This document shows positions 1 to 9,292 of a stretch of 64,000 nt of DNA, piece after piece. Position 1 is the first letter of the stretch. Every line of letters begins with the position of its first letter. The notes beneath the pieces were generated by a model, which was given only the letters and a program-made list of their open reading frames with translations, had not been told where the DNA came from and did not search any database. Position numbers and translations under genes: made by a program. Source of the stretch: Streptococcus cuniculi (GTDB lineage Bacteria; Bacillota; Bacilli; Lactobacillales; Streptococcaceae); contig NZ_MSJM01000003.1 of assembly GCF_001921845.1 (NCBI RefSeq), positions 186,001 to 250,000 of the forward strand, written 5' to 3'.

Positions 1-30
1 CCAGCTAACCTAAGTTATGCCCGAGGTTTC

Positions 31-90
31 GAGGAGGCTAGCAAGGCTAGCCTTATCTCCAAGCCTTTCACCATTCTCAATTGTGAAAGC
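31..90. repeat. Two-hairpin intergenic repeat downstream of prsA
   Basis: Two inverted repeats lie in tandem: AGGCTAGC/GCTAGCCT (36-54) and CTTTCAC/GTGAAAG (65-89). A second copy of the same layout is at 47500-47562, where both stems are longer and the second stem differs by a compensating base pair. Read on the minus strand it follows the prsA stop, so it may also act as a 3' end structure. No T-run directly follows the second hairpin, so a terminator role is uncertain. Confidence 0.6.
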
Positions 91-117
91 TAGTTAGATT
101 TTGATTTTTATAGAGCA

Positions 118-1113
118 CTATTTGTCTGAACTTGATTCTTGAGTTTCAGAACTGCTTGAAGTTTCTGAACTTGATGCTTCTGAACTTGAAGAACTTGATG
201 CGTCTCCAGTTGTGATGTATTGTGACAAGATGCTCTGGAAGGCTTGGTCTTTCACTTTTACATTGGCCTTTTTGAAGGCTTCTGAAATCACATTTTTCAC
301 ATAGGCTGCATCAGCTTGTTTTGATTTGATAAAGCTATCTTTCAAGATATCTTTGTACTCTTTCCAGTCAGCAGCTTTTTCTGATTTGGAATTCAATTTC
401 ACGACATAGTAGCTAACTTGATAGTTTGAAAGGTTAACGCTCTTGACAACTGAAGCTCCTACCTGGCCATCGTTCAAGGCAAAGACAGCTGTTTTCACCT
501 CATTTGGTACTGTTGTAGAAGTCGAGTCAAATTTAACTGTTCCACCATTTGCTTTGGTTTCAGCATCGGTTGAGTTATCCTTTGCCAATTGTGCAAAATC
601 TGCACCTTCAGCCTGTGCTTGAGCCAAGACTTCATTTGCCTTTGCTTCATCTGCTAATTTAATGATTTGAGCAGTTACTTCTGGTGTATAAGCGTCATAG
701 GCAGCTTTGTAGGCATCATCTGTTAATTCTTTTTCAGCTGCTTCTTTTACGGCGAATTCAACTAATTTGTTGGTACGAATTTGTTGTTTATAGGTTTCTT
801 CTGTCAAACCTGCTGAAGATAGGGCCCCTGCAAAGGAGTCTCCCAATCTGTTCGCCATCTCATCATAGGCTTTGTCCACATCTTTTGAAGAAACTTCCTT
901 GCCATATTGCTGTTCGAAAACATCACTGATGACCATTGATAATAGCACTTGTTGAGCTTGTTGGTTGGTTTTTACACGGTCGTAAAACTCTGATACGTTG
1001 ATGGTGTTACCTTTCATGGTCACGATATCTTTATTAGACCCGTTTGAACAAGCTGCAAGCGTTACTGCTGCAAACAAGGTTACAGCTCCTGCGAGAATTT
1101 TTTTAGTCTTCAT
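118..1113 (-). CDS. prsA: PrsA-type foldase lipoprotein (peptidyl-prolyl isomerase)
   Basis: Membrane-anchored chaperone that helps secreted proteins fold after Sec export. The 331-residue product starts with a lipoprotein signal peptide ending in the lipobox L19-A-A-C22, so C22 is the predicted lipidated residue. An N-terminal helical region is followed by a parvulin-like domain at about residues 145-240 and a second helical part. The last 25 or so residues are almost all Ser, Glu and Thr, a low-complexity tail probably exposed in the wall. It is preceded by AAGGAG-type binding sequence and a TATAAT -10 box at 1148-1153. The pepF, methyltransferase, prsA order is a common streptococcal neighbourhood. 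PrtM/PrsA assignment is strong; whether the isomerase activity is intact was not judged residue by residue. Confidence 0.93.
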   Translation of the reverse strand: MKTKKILAGAVTLFAAVTLAACSNGSNKDIVTMKGNTINVSEFYDRVKTNQQAQQVLLSMVISDVFEQQYGKEVSSKDVDKAYDEMANRLGDSFAGALSSAGLTEETYKQQIRTNKLVEFAVKEAAEKELTDDAYKAAYDAYTPEVTAQIIKLADEAKANEVLAQAQAEGADFAQLAKDNSTDAETKANGGTVKFDSTSTTVPNEVKTAVFALNDGQVGASVVKSVNLSNYQVSYYVVKLNSKSEKAADWKEYKDILKDSFIKSKQADAAYVKNVISEAFKKANVKVKDQAFQSILSQYITTGDASSSSSSEASSSETSSSSETQESSSDK

Positions 1114-1174
1114 TATGAATTATTTCTCCTTTTTTATTAACTGTACCATTATACCATAATTGCTTAAAAATTAC

Positions 1175-1894
1175 TTAAATTTCTTCTGTACTTAAGTGGA
1201 CAGTTTCTACATTTTTTCTAAGCATGAGTAAGCCGTCACTCATGGACACCAAACTAGCTGTCAAATCAGGATTATCCAAGGTCGCATCGAACAAACGTTG
1301 TAAGCCTCGGTAAATGGTTCGCTGCCCACGACGAACTTCCAGGATGTCTCGTGCAACATCTCCCCCTTGGAAAATATCATCCAGAATAATCAAGCCTCCG
1401 ACCTTCACCTTCTTTAAAACCTCTGGCAAAAAGACGATATACTTGGACTTGGCCGAATCCATAAAGACAAAATCATAACTGTCGTCTGGCAAGGTCGGCA
1501 ATATCTCCATGGCCTCGCCCTCAAGCAAGGTAATCTGGTGACGCGTATCATACTTGGTGAAATTGTCCTTGGCAAAACCGATCATCTCTTCGTTGCGATC
1601 AATGGTCGTAATCGTTGATGTTGGGCTATTTTCTGCCATTAAGAGAGCAGAGTAACCAATTGCAGTTCCGATTTCTAAGATAGATGCAGGTTGTAACATC
1701 TGCATCAAGAGGCGGAAATAAGCCGTTGTCTCATGAGGAATAATGGGAATATTTTCCTTGCGAGCAAATTCTTCTAACTCTTTTAAAAAGCCTGTGTTTT
1801 GCGCCTGACGTGTTCGCATCATCTCCACAATCTCTTCCTTGACAACCGGACGGCGCATATTGTGGTTTGCGTTTTTACTGTATGATTCTACCAT
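1175..1894 (-). CDS. SAM-dependent O-methyltransferase (class I, family 3 type)
   Basis: A 239-residue predicted O-methyltransferase of the catechol/caffeoyl-CoA-like family. The SAM-binding core shows as an ILEIGTAIGYSAL-type motif I near residue 75, an acidic TTIDRNEEM strand, the FVFMDSAKSKY motif and the LDDIFQGG metal-binding region. These are the expected order for the Mg-dependent members. It lies between pepF and prsA on the same strand, a conserved streptococcal arrangement, but the physiological substrate is unknown. A TATACT -10-like box lies about 20 bases upstream, so it may have its own promoter. Product class is secure, substrate is not. Confidence 0.85.
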   Translation of the reverse strand: MVESYSKNANHNMRRPVVKEEIVEMMRTRQAQNTGFLKELEEFARKENIPIIPHETTAYFRLLMQMLQPASILEIGTAIGYSALLMAENSPTSTITTIDRNEEMIGFAKDNFTKYDTRHQITLLEGEAMEILPTLPDDSYDFVFMDSAKSKYIVFLPEVLKKVKVGGLIILDDIFQGGDVARDILEVRRGQRTIYRGLQRLFDATLDNPDLTASLVSMSDGLLMLRKNVETVHLSTEEI

Positions 1895-1950
1895 TTTTTC
1901 AGTATATCATAAGGGATTTAGACGGTCAAGAATCGGTTTCTGATACTCGT

Positions 1951-1978
1951 CAAAAAGAGCTAGCAAGCTGCTAGCTCT
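1951..1978 (-). terminator. Intrinsic terminator of pepF
   Basis: Perfect 10-bp stem AGAGCTAGCA/TGCTAGCTCT with a 3-base loop, followed on the minus strand by TTTTTG. It lies just after the pepF stop codon. Confidence 0.85.
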
Positions 1979-1983
1979 GCTAT

Positions 1984-3789
1984 TTATGATAAATGAACAC
2001 CTTTTTCAACTAAGGCCTCTAGCTCTGTCAAGCGAGCTTCAAATACCTTGAAGGCATCGTTCAAGTAATCTTCCTTGGTCATGTCAACACCAGCTTTTTT
2101 GATGACATTGAGCGGATAGTCTGAACTACCTGCTTTGAGATAATCGAGATAGTGTTCCTTGTCTTCTGGGCTACCATGGACAATCTTGTGAGAGAGGGCA
2201 GATGCTGCTGCAAATCCTGTCGCATACTGATAGACGTAGAAATTGTAATAGAAATGCGGAATGCGAGCCCACTCAAATTGAATTTGTGGATTTTCCTCAG
2301 CTGACAAACCGTAGTATTTCTCGTTGATTTCTGCATACAAATGATTTAAGAAATCAGCTGTTAGGACTTCTCCTGCTTGGTCTGCCTTGTAGATTGCTTG
2401 TTCAAATTCAGCAAACTGCGTTTGACGGAAGACTGTTCCACGGAAACCGTCCAAGTAGTGGTTCAAAATGGCAAAGCGGGTCTTGTCATCTTTTACCTCT
2501 GACAAGAGTTTTTCCGTCAAAAGATTTTCATTGGTGGTTGAGGCAATCTCCGCCAAGAAAATAGAATAATGGCCATAAACATAAGGCTGATTCTTACGTG
2601 TAAACATAGAATGAAGCGAATGCCCCGTCTCATGGATAAGAGTATAGAGGTTGTCTAGCGTATCCTGCCAGTTTAAGAGCATGAAGGCGTTGGTATCATA
2701 GGCACCACCTGAATAAGCTCCAGAGCATTTTCCTTCATTTTCATGCACGTCAATCCAGCGATTTTCAAAGGCTTCTTTGACCTGCGCACTATACTCACCA
2801 CCAAAAATAGTCAAGGTATCTGCCGCCTTTTCTAAGGCATCTTCATAGGTAAATTTGTAATCCACATCAGAAAGCGGTGTATACATATCATACATCTTCA
2901 AATCGTCAATACCGAGCAATTTCTTGCGCAAGTTAATATAGCGATGTAGGAGCGGCAAATGCTTGTTCACGGCTGCTACCAAGGTATCGTAGACCGATTC
3001 TGGAATAAAGTTGGCAGACAAGGCAGCATGACGGGCGCTGTCGTATTTGCGCAAGCGAGCCTTTAAGTTGTTCACTTTTACATTTGACTGCAATGTTTTT
3101 GCATAGGTGTGCTGGAACTGCTCATAGGTACTATACATCGCCTCATAAGCATCCTTACGCACCTCACGGTTGCTTGATTCCATGAAGGAAATGTAGCTAC
3201 CATGCGAAAGCGGTACGAGTTCGCCTTCTTCATTGGTAATCTCTGGAAAGCGGATGCTGGCATTATCAAGGACAGAAAAGGTTTCTGACGGCGCATCAAA
3301 GACCTCGCTTGTTGCGGCTAGCACTTCTTCGACTTCGTGTGACAAGACATGAGCTTTTCCTGCCAATAATTTCTCAAACTGGTGGCTGTATTGCTTCAAG
3401 GCTGGCTCTTCTTCCATGAAAGCTGCCAACTGCTCTTCTGTCACAGTTAAAAATTCTGGCTCATAGAAAGCAAAGGCTTGCGAAAGGGCTGAATAGAGTC
3501 CCAAGGCCTTAGCCTGAAATTCTTGGTATTTGCCTTCACGGGTATCTTGGTCATTCTTCATAGAAGCATAGACATATAGGGTTTCCATGCGGCGCATCAG
3601 ACCCAGCTGCGTTTCACTGATTTCTAATAAATTCTTTGCCGAGTCCAGCAAATGCCCTGCAAAACCAGCTGTTGCTTCTACATCTGCTTGAAGAGCTGCA
3701 AGTTCTGCCTCCCATGCTTCGTCCGTTGGAAAAATCGTGGTCAAATCCCACTGGTATTTTTCGTCAATTTCATTGCGTTGTATTGTCAT
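1984..3789 (-). CDS. pepF: Oligoendopeptidase F (M3 family zinc metallopeptidase)
   Basis: Cytoplasmic peptidase that cleaves medium-length peptides, used in peptide nutrition and signal-peptide turnover. The 601-residue length is normal for PepF. The zinc site is visible as HETGH at residues 386-390, with a third ligand Glu at about 414 in the FLAEIAST segment. The N-terminal half is the helical M3 propeptide-like region. The start is supported by GGAGG spaced correctly before ATG. It lies just downstream of coiA on the same strand, as in other streptococci, with a strong terminator after it. Confidence 0.95.
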   Translation of the reverse strand: MTIQRNEIDEKYQWDLTTIFPTDEAWEAELAALQADVEATAGFAGHLLDSAKNLLEISETQLGLMRRMETLYVYASMKNDQDTREGKYQEFQAKALGLYSALSQAFAFYEPEFLTVTEEQLAAFMEEEPALKQYSHQFEKLLAGKAHVLSHEVEEVLAATSEVFDAPSETFSVLDNASIRFPEITNEEGELVPLSHGSYISFMESSNREVRKDAYEAMYSTYEQFQHTYAKTLQSNVKVNNLKARLRKYDSARHAALSANFIPESVYDTLVAAVNKHLPLLHRYINLRKKLLGIDDLKMYDMYTPLSDVDYKFTYEDALEKAADTLTIFGGEYSAQVKEAFENRWIDVHENEGKCSGAYSGGAYDTNAFMLLNWQDTLDNLYTLIHETGHSLHSMFTRKNQPYVYGHYSIFLAEIASTTNENLLTEKLLSEVKDDKTRFAILNHYLDGFRGTVFRQTQFAEFEQAIYKADQAGEVLTADFLNHLYAEINEKYYGLSAEENPQIQFEWARIPHFYYNFYVYQYATGFAAASALSHKIVHGSPEDKEHYLDYLKAGSSDYPLNVIKKAGVDMTKEDYLNDAFKVFEARLTELEALVEKGVHLS

Positions 3790-3845
3790 AATTGGTTTAC
3801 CTCCGTATCCCTTATTCTACCACAAATTCAAGGCAGGTTCTAACG

Positions 3846-4805
3846 TTAGATCAGATTTTTCTTGAGAATGGTCTGATAAAAGATTGGCGGGTAAAGATAC
3901 TGTTCATCTTTACGCGCTAATTGCTGGTAATAGGTCTGAAAATTAGCATAGTAATCTGTCACGTCCTGCTGAACTTGAACAAAACCAGCTCTTGACTGGG
4001 GCGGGCGAATTTGGGGATAAAAGTCATCGAGGCTTTGAGTGAGTAAATTTCTCCCTTCCTGGTAAAGCTGGGCTTGGACTGCCATCCATTTGGGAGACTG
4101 GTAACGGAGCTTTCGGGCGATATAGTCCTGTAACCGTACATCGTGTTTCCCCTTAAAAACTAGCCCTCTTTGTCTCCGATACGGAAAACGTAAAAGTGCC
4201 AACAAGCTGCCCACTCCCAAGGGAAATTCCTTGCTCAAGCATTGCACACGGCCATGCAAGTCCTCATGAATCAGATAACGAAGGCGCAATTTTTGAGACC
4301 TTGCATCCAATTCCCAGAGGAAAAAACCGACATATTTGCTAAAGTATAAGAACTGCTTTTGCAGATTGGTCAAGCGGGTCTTCAACCACAAATCCTCTCC
4401 GAGAAGCCATAACACCTGATAGCCTGCCTGTTGATAAGAGCGGGTTCGCTCTTGCAAGCGCTCAATCGCCAAACTCGAACATTGAACTTCCAGAGCAAGT
4501 TTTTCCCCTAATAAAATATCTGCAATCTGCTCTATTTCAGGCAGGCGCTTTTCTAGCTCCGCCTTACTGTATTTCAAGGCCCACTGATACAAACCCGTTT
4601 TTAACTGAAGATGCTGGGCTGACTCATTTTCTGAAAAATACTGACAATTTTTGAGTGAAACATGCGCAAAATGGGCTCGAATAACCTGTCCTTTTCGCAA
4701 ACGAACAGGACTACCACACCCCAGACAGAAAAATTTCTGACCTACAACTGCCTGATGTTCCACTAAACAAACCGACTGCCCCTGCTCATTTTGTGCAACT
4801 AACAT
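3846..4805 (-). CDS. coiA: Competence protein CoiA-like
   Basis: CoiA acts in natural transformation, helping process incoming DNA for recombination. The 319-residue protein has an N-terminal Cys pair (FFCLGCGSPVRL, then RAHFAH) suggestive of a metal-binding domain, followed by a restriction-like nuclease core in which the acidic/Q motif LALEVQCSS is recognisable. The start follows AGGAGG at good spacing. A TGCGAATA box lies 18 bases before the ATG, matching the streptococcal SigX (ComX) site TNCGAATA. A strong terminator directly upstream separates it from the metG unit, consistent with competence-only expression. PepF follows on the same strand. Confidence 0.92.
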   Translation of the reverse strand: MLVAQNEQGQSVCLVEHQAVVGQKFFCLGCGSPVRLRKGQVIRAHFAHVSLKNCQYFSENESAQHLQLKTGLYQWALKYSKAELEKRLPEIEQIADILLGEKLALEVQCSSLAIERLQERTRSYQQAGYQVLWLLGEDLWLKTRLTNLQKQFLYFSKYVGFFLWELDARSQKLRLRYLIHEDLHGRVQCLSKEFPLGVGSLLALLRFPYRRQRGLVFKGKHDVRLQDYIARKLRYQSPKWMAVQAQLYQEGRNLLTQSLDDFYPQIRPPQSRAGFVQVQQDVTDYYANFQTYYQQLARKDEQYLYPPIFYQTILKKNLI

Positions 4806-4823
4806 AAGCCCTCCTATCTATCT

Positions 4824-4831
4824 TATTCGCA
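4824..4831 (-). promoter_or_regulatory. Putative SigX (cin/com) box before coiA
   Basis: Minus-strand TGCGAATA, fitting TNCGAATA, lies 18 bases upstream of the coiA start and is preceded by a run of T residues. By chance this degenerate motif should occur several times in 64 kb, so support comes mainly from its position before a gene known to belong to the competence regulon. Confidence 0.6.
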
Positions 4832-4832
4832 A

Positions 4833-4868
4833 AAAAAGTTGAACAATCTAAAGATTGTTCAACTTTTT
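4833..4868 (-). terminator. Strong intrinsic terminator between the metG unit and coiA
   Basis: Perfect 16-bp stem (4833-4848 with 4853-4868), loop TAAA. It reads as a terminator on the minus strand, ending in TTTTTTT. The T-run is shared with the coiA SigX-type promoter region. Confidence 0.92.
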
Positions 4869-4895
4869 GATATTTTTTCTACTACTCAATAAATA

Positions 4896-5204
4896 TCACC
4901 ATTTCCTCTTTTTGATATTTTCTTGGTAGTGCGAACGTAAAACCTCCTTCGGAGTTTCATTACTCATTTTTGAGCCTAAGATCTCAAAAATGCCGTTCTT
5001 AGCAACTACTTCACTGTCGCTAAGAATTCCACCACAAAGAAAATATCGGTTTAAGCTCACTTCGTTCACATTCTTCCCAATATAGTTAGAGAAGTAAAAT
5101 TTTAGCCCAAACCTAGAAATGTAAGCGTGGAGCAGCCATTTAATAACGATACTAACAGACACTACTGCGATAATATGTTTTATTTCTGATAAGTATTTAC
5201 CCAA
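4896..5204 (-). CDS. Small hypothetical protein with an N-terminal membrane segment
   Basis: I do not recognise this 102-residue protein. Residues about 9-26 are hydrophobic ([16 protein letters not shown]) and likely form one membrane helix. The rest is soluble and ends in a basic tail (NIKKRKW). Its start overlaps the metG stop by 8 bases, so it is probably translated with metG, and a strong terminator follows it. The DNA is more AT-rich than metG, which may mean recent acquisition or weak constraint. It could be a real accessory gene or a decaying fragment. Confidence 0.55.
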   Translation of the reverse strand: MGKYLSEIKHIIAVVSVSIVIKWLLHAYISRFGLKFYFSNYIGKNVNEVSLNRYFLCGGILSDSEVVAKNGIFEILGSKMSNETPKEVLRSHYQENIKKRKW

Positions 5205-7191
5205 TCAGGCTACCATTTGGCACAGCAGGGTCAACCGTCAAGAGGGTTAAACTGTCGCCATGTTCTGCTGATAAAATCATGCCTTGGCTGATATGCCCCA
5301 TCATCTTGCGCGGTTTGAGGTTGGCTACGATTTGGACTTTTTTGCCGACCAATTCTTGCTCGTTTGGATAGTATTTGGCAATACCAGAAAGAATCTGACG
5401 GTCTTCGCTATCACCTGCATCCAAGCGGAATTGGAGCAATTTATCACTACCTTCGACTTTTTTGACTTCCTTGACCTCTGCGACACGGATTTCAACTTTT
5501 TCAAAGTCGTCAAACTTGATTTCCTTGCGATTCAGGGTCAATTTGACCTCTTCTGGCTTCCATTCTTTTTCTACAACTGGCTTACCTGCTGCCATCTGTT
5601 CCTTGATGTAGGCAATTTCCTCATCCATCTCAAGGCGTGGGAAGATTGGCTGACCTTTTGCCACCACGCTCAAACCTGCTGGCAAGTCCGCAAGAGCTAG
5701 ATTTTCTAGACTGCTTACGGTTTCCATGCCCAATTGCTCTAAGATTGCAGCACTTGTTGCCATCATGAACGGCTCAATCAAGTGGGCTACCACACGAAGA
5801 CTCGCCACCAAATGGCTCATGACAGCAGCCAGTTCAGCGCGTTTTTCTTCCTCTTTTGCCAATATCCATGGCGCAGTTTCGTCGATGTATTTGTTGGTGC
5901 GGGCAATCAAGGTCCATACCGCTTCTAAGGCACGCGGATAATCTACCGCATCCATCTGCTTGTGGTAGTCGGCGATGGATGCTGCTGCTACGCTTGCCAA
6001 GTCCGCATCAAAAGCGGTGACATTTTCTACATAAGCAGGTACTTGTCCATCAAAGTATTTATTGACCATGGCTACGGTACGATTCAGAAGATTTCCAAGG
6101 TCATTGGCGAGTTCATAGTTAATCCGCCCCACATAATCCTCTGGTGTGAACGTCCCGTCTGATCCGACTGGGAGACTTCTCATGAGATAGTAACGTAGGG
6201 GATCCAGTCCATAACGCTCTACCAACATATCCGGATAGACGACATTGCCTTTGGACTTCGACATCTTGCCGTCCTTCATGACAAACCAACCGTGGGCAAT
6301 CAACCGCTCTGGCAATGGTAAATCAAGCATCATGAGGAGAATTGGCCAGTAAATGGAGTGGAAACGCAAAATATCTTTTCCAACCATGTGAAAGACCGTT
6401 CCGTTCCAGAATTTGTCGAAATTCGCATGATTTTCCTGACCATAGCCAAGTGCCGTCGCATAGTTCAACAACGCATCAATCCAGACATAGACCACATGCT
6501 TGGGATTGGACGGTACAGGCACTCCCCAGGTAAAGGAGGTGCGGCTGACTGCCAAATCTTCAAGTCCTGGCTCGATAAAGTTTTTCACAATTTCATTCAT
6601 CCGTCCGTCTGGCTGAATAAAGTCTGGATGCGCCTTGAAAAATTCGACTAAACGGTCAGCGTATTTGCTCAAACGCAAGAAATAGGATTCTTCTGACACC
6701 CATTCCACTTGGTGACCAGAAGGAGCAATCCCTCCGATGACCTTACCTGATTCATCACGAAAGACTTCTTCTAACTGGCTTTCCGTAAAGAATTCCTCAT
6801 CTGAAACCGAGTACCAACCAGAGTATTCCCCAAGATAAATATCATCTTGCGCCAATAAGCGTTCAAAAACTTCTGCCACCACTTTCTCATGGTCATCATC
6901 CGTCGTGCGGATGAATTTATCATAGGAAATGTCCAAGAGTTCCCAAAGTTCCTTAACCGTAACAGCCATCCCATCTACATAGGCCTGTGGCGTGATTCCT
7001 GCCTCTTCTGCCTTGGTTTGAATCTTTTGACCGTGCTCGTCAAGTCCTGTCAAATAAAAGACATCATAGTCCATGAGGCGCTTGTAGCGTGCCAAAACAT
7101 CGCAGGCAATGGTCGTGTAGGCAGAGCCAATATGGAGTTTACCAGAAGGGTAGTAAATCGGTGTGGTAATGTAAAAGTTCTTTTCTGTCAT
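5197..7191 (-). CDS. metG: Methionyl-tRNA synthetase
   Basis: Charges tRNA-Met, including the initiator, with methionine in the cytoplasm. The 664-residue protein is a full-length class I synthetase. The HIGH signature appears as KLHIG near residue 18, and the KMSKS loop as KMSKSKG in the middle. An anticodon-binding helical domain follows. The C-terminal 110 residues are the tRNA-binding EMAP/Arc1p-like dimerisation domain ([11 protein letters not shown] to the end). The zinc-knuckle cysteines of some MetRS are absent, as is usual in Gram-positive enzymes. A small membrane gene overlaps its end. Confidence 0.97.
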   Translation of the reverse strand: MTEKNFYITTPIYYPSGKLHIGSAYTTIACDVLARYKRLMDYDVFYLTGLDEHGQKIQTKAEEAGITPQAYVDGMAVTVKELWELLDISYDKFIRTTDDDHEKVVAEVFERLLAQDDIYLGEYSGWYSVSDEEFFTESQLEEVFRDESGKVIGGIAPSGHQVEWVSEESYFLRLSKYADRLVEFFKAHPDFIQPDGRMNEIVKNFIEPGLEDLAVSRTSFTWGVPVPSNPKHVVYVWIDALLNYATALGYGQENHANFDKFWNGTVFHMVGKDILRFHSIYWPILLMMLDLPLPERLIAHGWFVMKDGKMSKSKGNVVYPDMLVERYGLDPLRYYLMRSLPVGSDGTFTPEDYVGRINYELANDLGNLLNRTVAMVNKYFDGQVPAYVENVTAFDADLASVAAASIADYHKQMDAVDYPRALEAVWTLIARTNKYIDETAPWILAKEEEKRAELAAVMSHLVASLRVVAHLIEPFMMATSAAILEQLGMETVSSLENLALADLPAGLSVVAKGQPIFPRLEMDEEIAYIKEQMAAGKPVVEKEWKPEEVKLTLNRKEIKFDDFEKVEIRVAEVKEVKKVEGSDKLLQFRLDAGDSEDRQILSGIAKYYPNEQELVGKKVQIVANLKPRKMMGHISQGMILSAEHGDSLTLLTVDPAVPNGSLIG

Positions 7192-7350
7192 ATTCTTTCC
7201 TTTCAGGGCAAATGAAACCCAGTTCTATCCTATCATTATATCACAAAAAGGAGCCTGATAACACACAAATTATCCGCTGAATGAGGGCAGATTGACCGAG
7301 GTATCGTGGAAGTTTGAGCTAGAAAGACGCCTAGTCTCTTCTCTTTTTGA

Positions 7351-7356
7351 TATAAT
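7351..7356 (+). promoter_or_regulatory. -10 element of exoA
   Basis: TATAAT lies about 30 bases before the exoA ATG. No convincing -35 hexamer is seen at 17 bases, so the promoter may need an activator or be weak. Confidence 0.55.
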
Positions 7357-7386
7357 AGAAAAAGAACAAAAAGAAAAGGATACATT

Positions 7387-8214
7387 ATGAAACTCATTTC
7401 ATGGAATATTGACTCGCTCAATGCCGCTTTAACCAGCGATTCTGCTCGTGCGCAATTGTCACAGGCTGTTTTACAGACCTTAGTTGCTGAAGATGCCGAT
7501 ATTATCGCAATTCAAGAAACTAAATTATCTGCCAAAGGTCCGACCAAGAAACACTTGGAAATCCTAGACCAACTTTTTCCAGACTATGAAAATACCTGGC
7601 GCTCATCTGTCGAGCCAGCTCGCAAGGGCTATGCAGGAACCATGTTTCTCTACAAAAAAGGCTTGACCCCAACCATCACCTTCCCAGAAATCGGAGCGCC
7701 CACGACCATGGACTTGGAAGGACGCATCATCACCCTAGAGTTTGATAACTTTTTTGTTACCCAAGTCTATACGCCAAATGCAGGGGACGGCTTGAAACGC
7801 TTGAGTGACCGCCAAGTTTGGGACGAAAAGTATGCTGAATATCTGGCAACACTAGACCAAGAAAAACCTGTCCTTGCGACAGGTGACTACAATGTTGCCC
7901 ACCACGAAATCGACCTTGCTAACCCTGCCAGCAACCGCCAATCGCCTGGATTTACCGATGAAGAGCGGGCTGGTTTTACCAATCTACTTGCTAAGGGCTT
8001 CACCGATACCTTCCGCCACTTGCACGGCGACCTGCCTCACCAGTACACGTGGTGGGCGCAGCGCAGCAAGACCAGCAAAATCAACAACACAGGCTGGAGA
8101 ATTGACTACTGGCTGACCAGTAATCGCGTAGCCGACAAGGTGACCAAGTCAGAGATGATCGACTCAGGCGCCCGCCAAGACCACACACCAATCGTGATGG
8201 AAATTGACCTATAA
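7387..8214 (+). CDS. exoA: Exodeoxyribonuclease III / AP endonuclease
   Basis: Base-excision repair enzyme that cuts DNA at abasic sites and trims 3' ends. The 275-residue protein shows the exonuclease-endonuclease-phosphatase fold motifs in order: SWNIDSLN at the N-terminus, IQETKL (catalytic Glu), GDYNVAH (metal and substrate Asp/Asn) and DHTPIVME at the C-terminus (catalytic Asp-His). It stands alone on the plus strand, divergent from metG, with AAAAGGA before the ATG and its own terminator. Confidence 0.95.
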   Translation: MKLISWNIDSLNAALTSDSARAQLSQAVLQTLVAEDADIIAIQETKLSAKGPTKKHLEILDQLFPDYENTWRSSVEPARKGYAGTMFLYKKGLTPTITFPEIGAPTTMDLEGRIITLEFDNFFVTQVYTPNAGDGLKRLSDRQVWDEKYAEYLATLDQEKPVLATGDYNVAHHEIDLANPASNRQSPGFTDEERAGFTNLLAKGFTDTFRHLHGDLPHQYTWWAQRSKTSKINNTGWRIDYWLTSNRVADKVTKSEMIDSGARQDHTPIVMEIDL

Positions 8215-8306
8215 GGTACAAAGCAACTATGCTCAATGGTTTTTACCTTTACAGATTATGAGGGAAATGATATTGCAGTAAGAGAAGCTACTCACAGATA
8301 GCAGAT

Positions 8307-8345
8307 AAAAAACACTTGAAATGACTTTGATTTCAAGTGTTTTTA
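8307..8345 (+). terminator. Intrinsic terminator of exoA
   Basis: Perfect 12-bp stem AACACTTGAAAT/ATTTCAAGTGTT with 7-base loop, followed by TTTTATTT. Confidence 0.9.
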
Positions 8346-8429
8346 TTTACTCATTCAAATTATTTTCAACTAAACGCTATAAGTAGCTACTTCTTCGGTC
8401 ACAGCCACATTACAGAAAATAACTGCTTC

Positions 8430-8918
8430 TTACTCGTCTCTCTTTTTCTCCATCATCATCAATTTTCCTTTTTGGCCTTCTACATCTCTTTTTACAACAA
8501 AAAATCCTGAATGTTTATACGCTTTTTGGGCAAGGATATTTTTTTCATTTACAGCTAGGATAATATGATTTACTTCTAATTGTAAAGTTGAATCGATGAA
8601 GGTAAAGATGTCATTCAGAGCATGAGAGCCATAGCCTTGATTTCTGAAATTGTCATCAATAGAAAAGCCCCTAACAAGTGCATAATCCTGTTGATAATAG
8701 CCATACTCTTTAGGACCAGCATTTACATGCAGGCAAAAAAAGCCAATGAGGTGACCATCTTCATGATCAAGTATTGCTATCGGATACCTATCCCTATCTT
8801 TTTTAGATGTTTCAATAATATTTTGAGGAGTATCCGTATGCGTACTATCACTTAAAGAATAAGCCTGCAATGAATGGCCATGCTCAACTTCATGATACAA
8901 GGATAGTGTCACCATCAT
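8430..8918 (-). CDS. GNAT family N-acetyltransferase
   Basis: A 162-residue acetyltransferase of the GCN5-related family. The acetyl-CoA loop is visible as NFRNQGYGSHAL (the R/Q-x-x-G-x-G/A pattern) around residues 90-103, preceded by the GFSIDD strand. The C-terminal LAVNEKNILAQKAYKHSGF segment is the usual Asn/Tyr motif. It lies last in the serC to arsC-like series, 20 bases after the ArsC/Spx-like gene. The substrate cannot be told from sequence. Confidence 0.8.
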   Translation of the reverse strand: MMVTLSLYHEVEHGHSLQAYSLSDSTHTDTPQNIIETSKKDRDRYPIAILDHEDGHLIGFFCLHVNAGPKEYGYYQQDYALVRGFSIDDNFRNQGYGSHALNDIFTFIDSTLQLEVNHIILAVNEKNILAQKAYKHSGFFVVKRDVEGQKGKLMMMEKKRDE

Positions 8919-8938
8919 TAGTTCCTATCTTTCTTCTC

Positions 8939-9292
8939 TTACAATCCTAGCTCTTTATACTCTGTTCGGTAGCCAATCTGCAAGACTTTCCCATCTTGAA
9001 TGAGGAGTGGCCGCTTAATCAGCATACCGTCATTTGCCAATAAGTCCAAGGCTTGCTCCACCGTCAGCTGGTCAAATTTGTCTTTTAAGCCAAGAGCACG
9101 GTAGCTATTACCTGACGTATTGAAGTATTTTTTGAGTTCAAGCCCTGTCGCTTCCATCCATGCCTTCAACTGGCTAGCTTGTGGCGGATTGGCCTTAATG
9201 TCAATCGCTTCAAATTCGAGCCCTAGAGCTTGTAATTCAGCCTTGGCAGCCCGACAGGTCGAACACTTTGGATATTCATAAAATAGTAACAT
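8939..9292 (-). CDS. ArsC/Spx family thioredoxin-fold protein
   Basis: A 117-residue protein of the arsenate reductase/Spx-like family. The CSTC motif (C10, C13) in a thioredoxin fold and the conserved IKRPLL segment near residue 92 (IKRPLLIQDG) mark the family. It resembles YffB/YusI-type reductases rather than the transcription regulator Spx, which is normally about 130 residues. Its start overlaps the end of ogt by 17 bases, so the two are cotranscribed. Substrate unknown; a glutathione- or thiol-linked reductase role is inference. Confidence 0.82.
   Translation of the reverse strand: MLLFYEYPKCSTCRAAKAELQALGLEFEAIDIKANPPQASQLKAWMEATGLELKKYFNTSGNSYRALGLKDKFDQLTVEQALDLLANDGMLIKRPLLIQDGKVLQIGYRTEYKELGL

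Noticed and set aside
5284-5700. 138-codon open frame antisense to metG
   Set aside because: It is the complement of the conserved tRNA-binding domain of metG; composition is biased to Phe and Leu as expected of an antisense shadow.
8236-8301. 21-codon open frame after exoA
   Set aside because: No ribosome site and very short; it may be a remnant of a lost gene but there is too little to support it.
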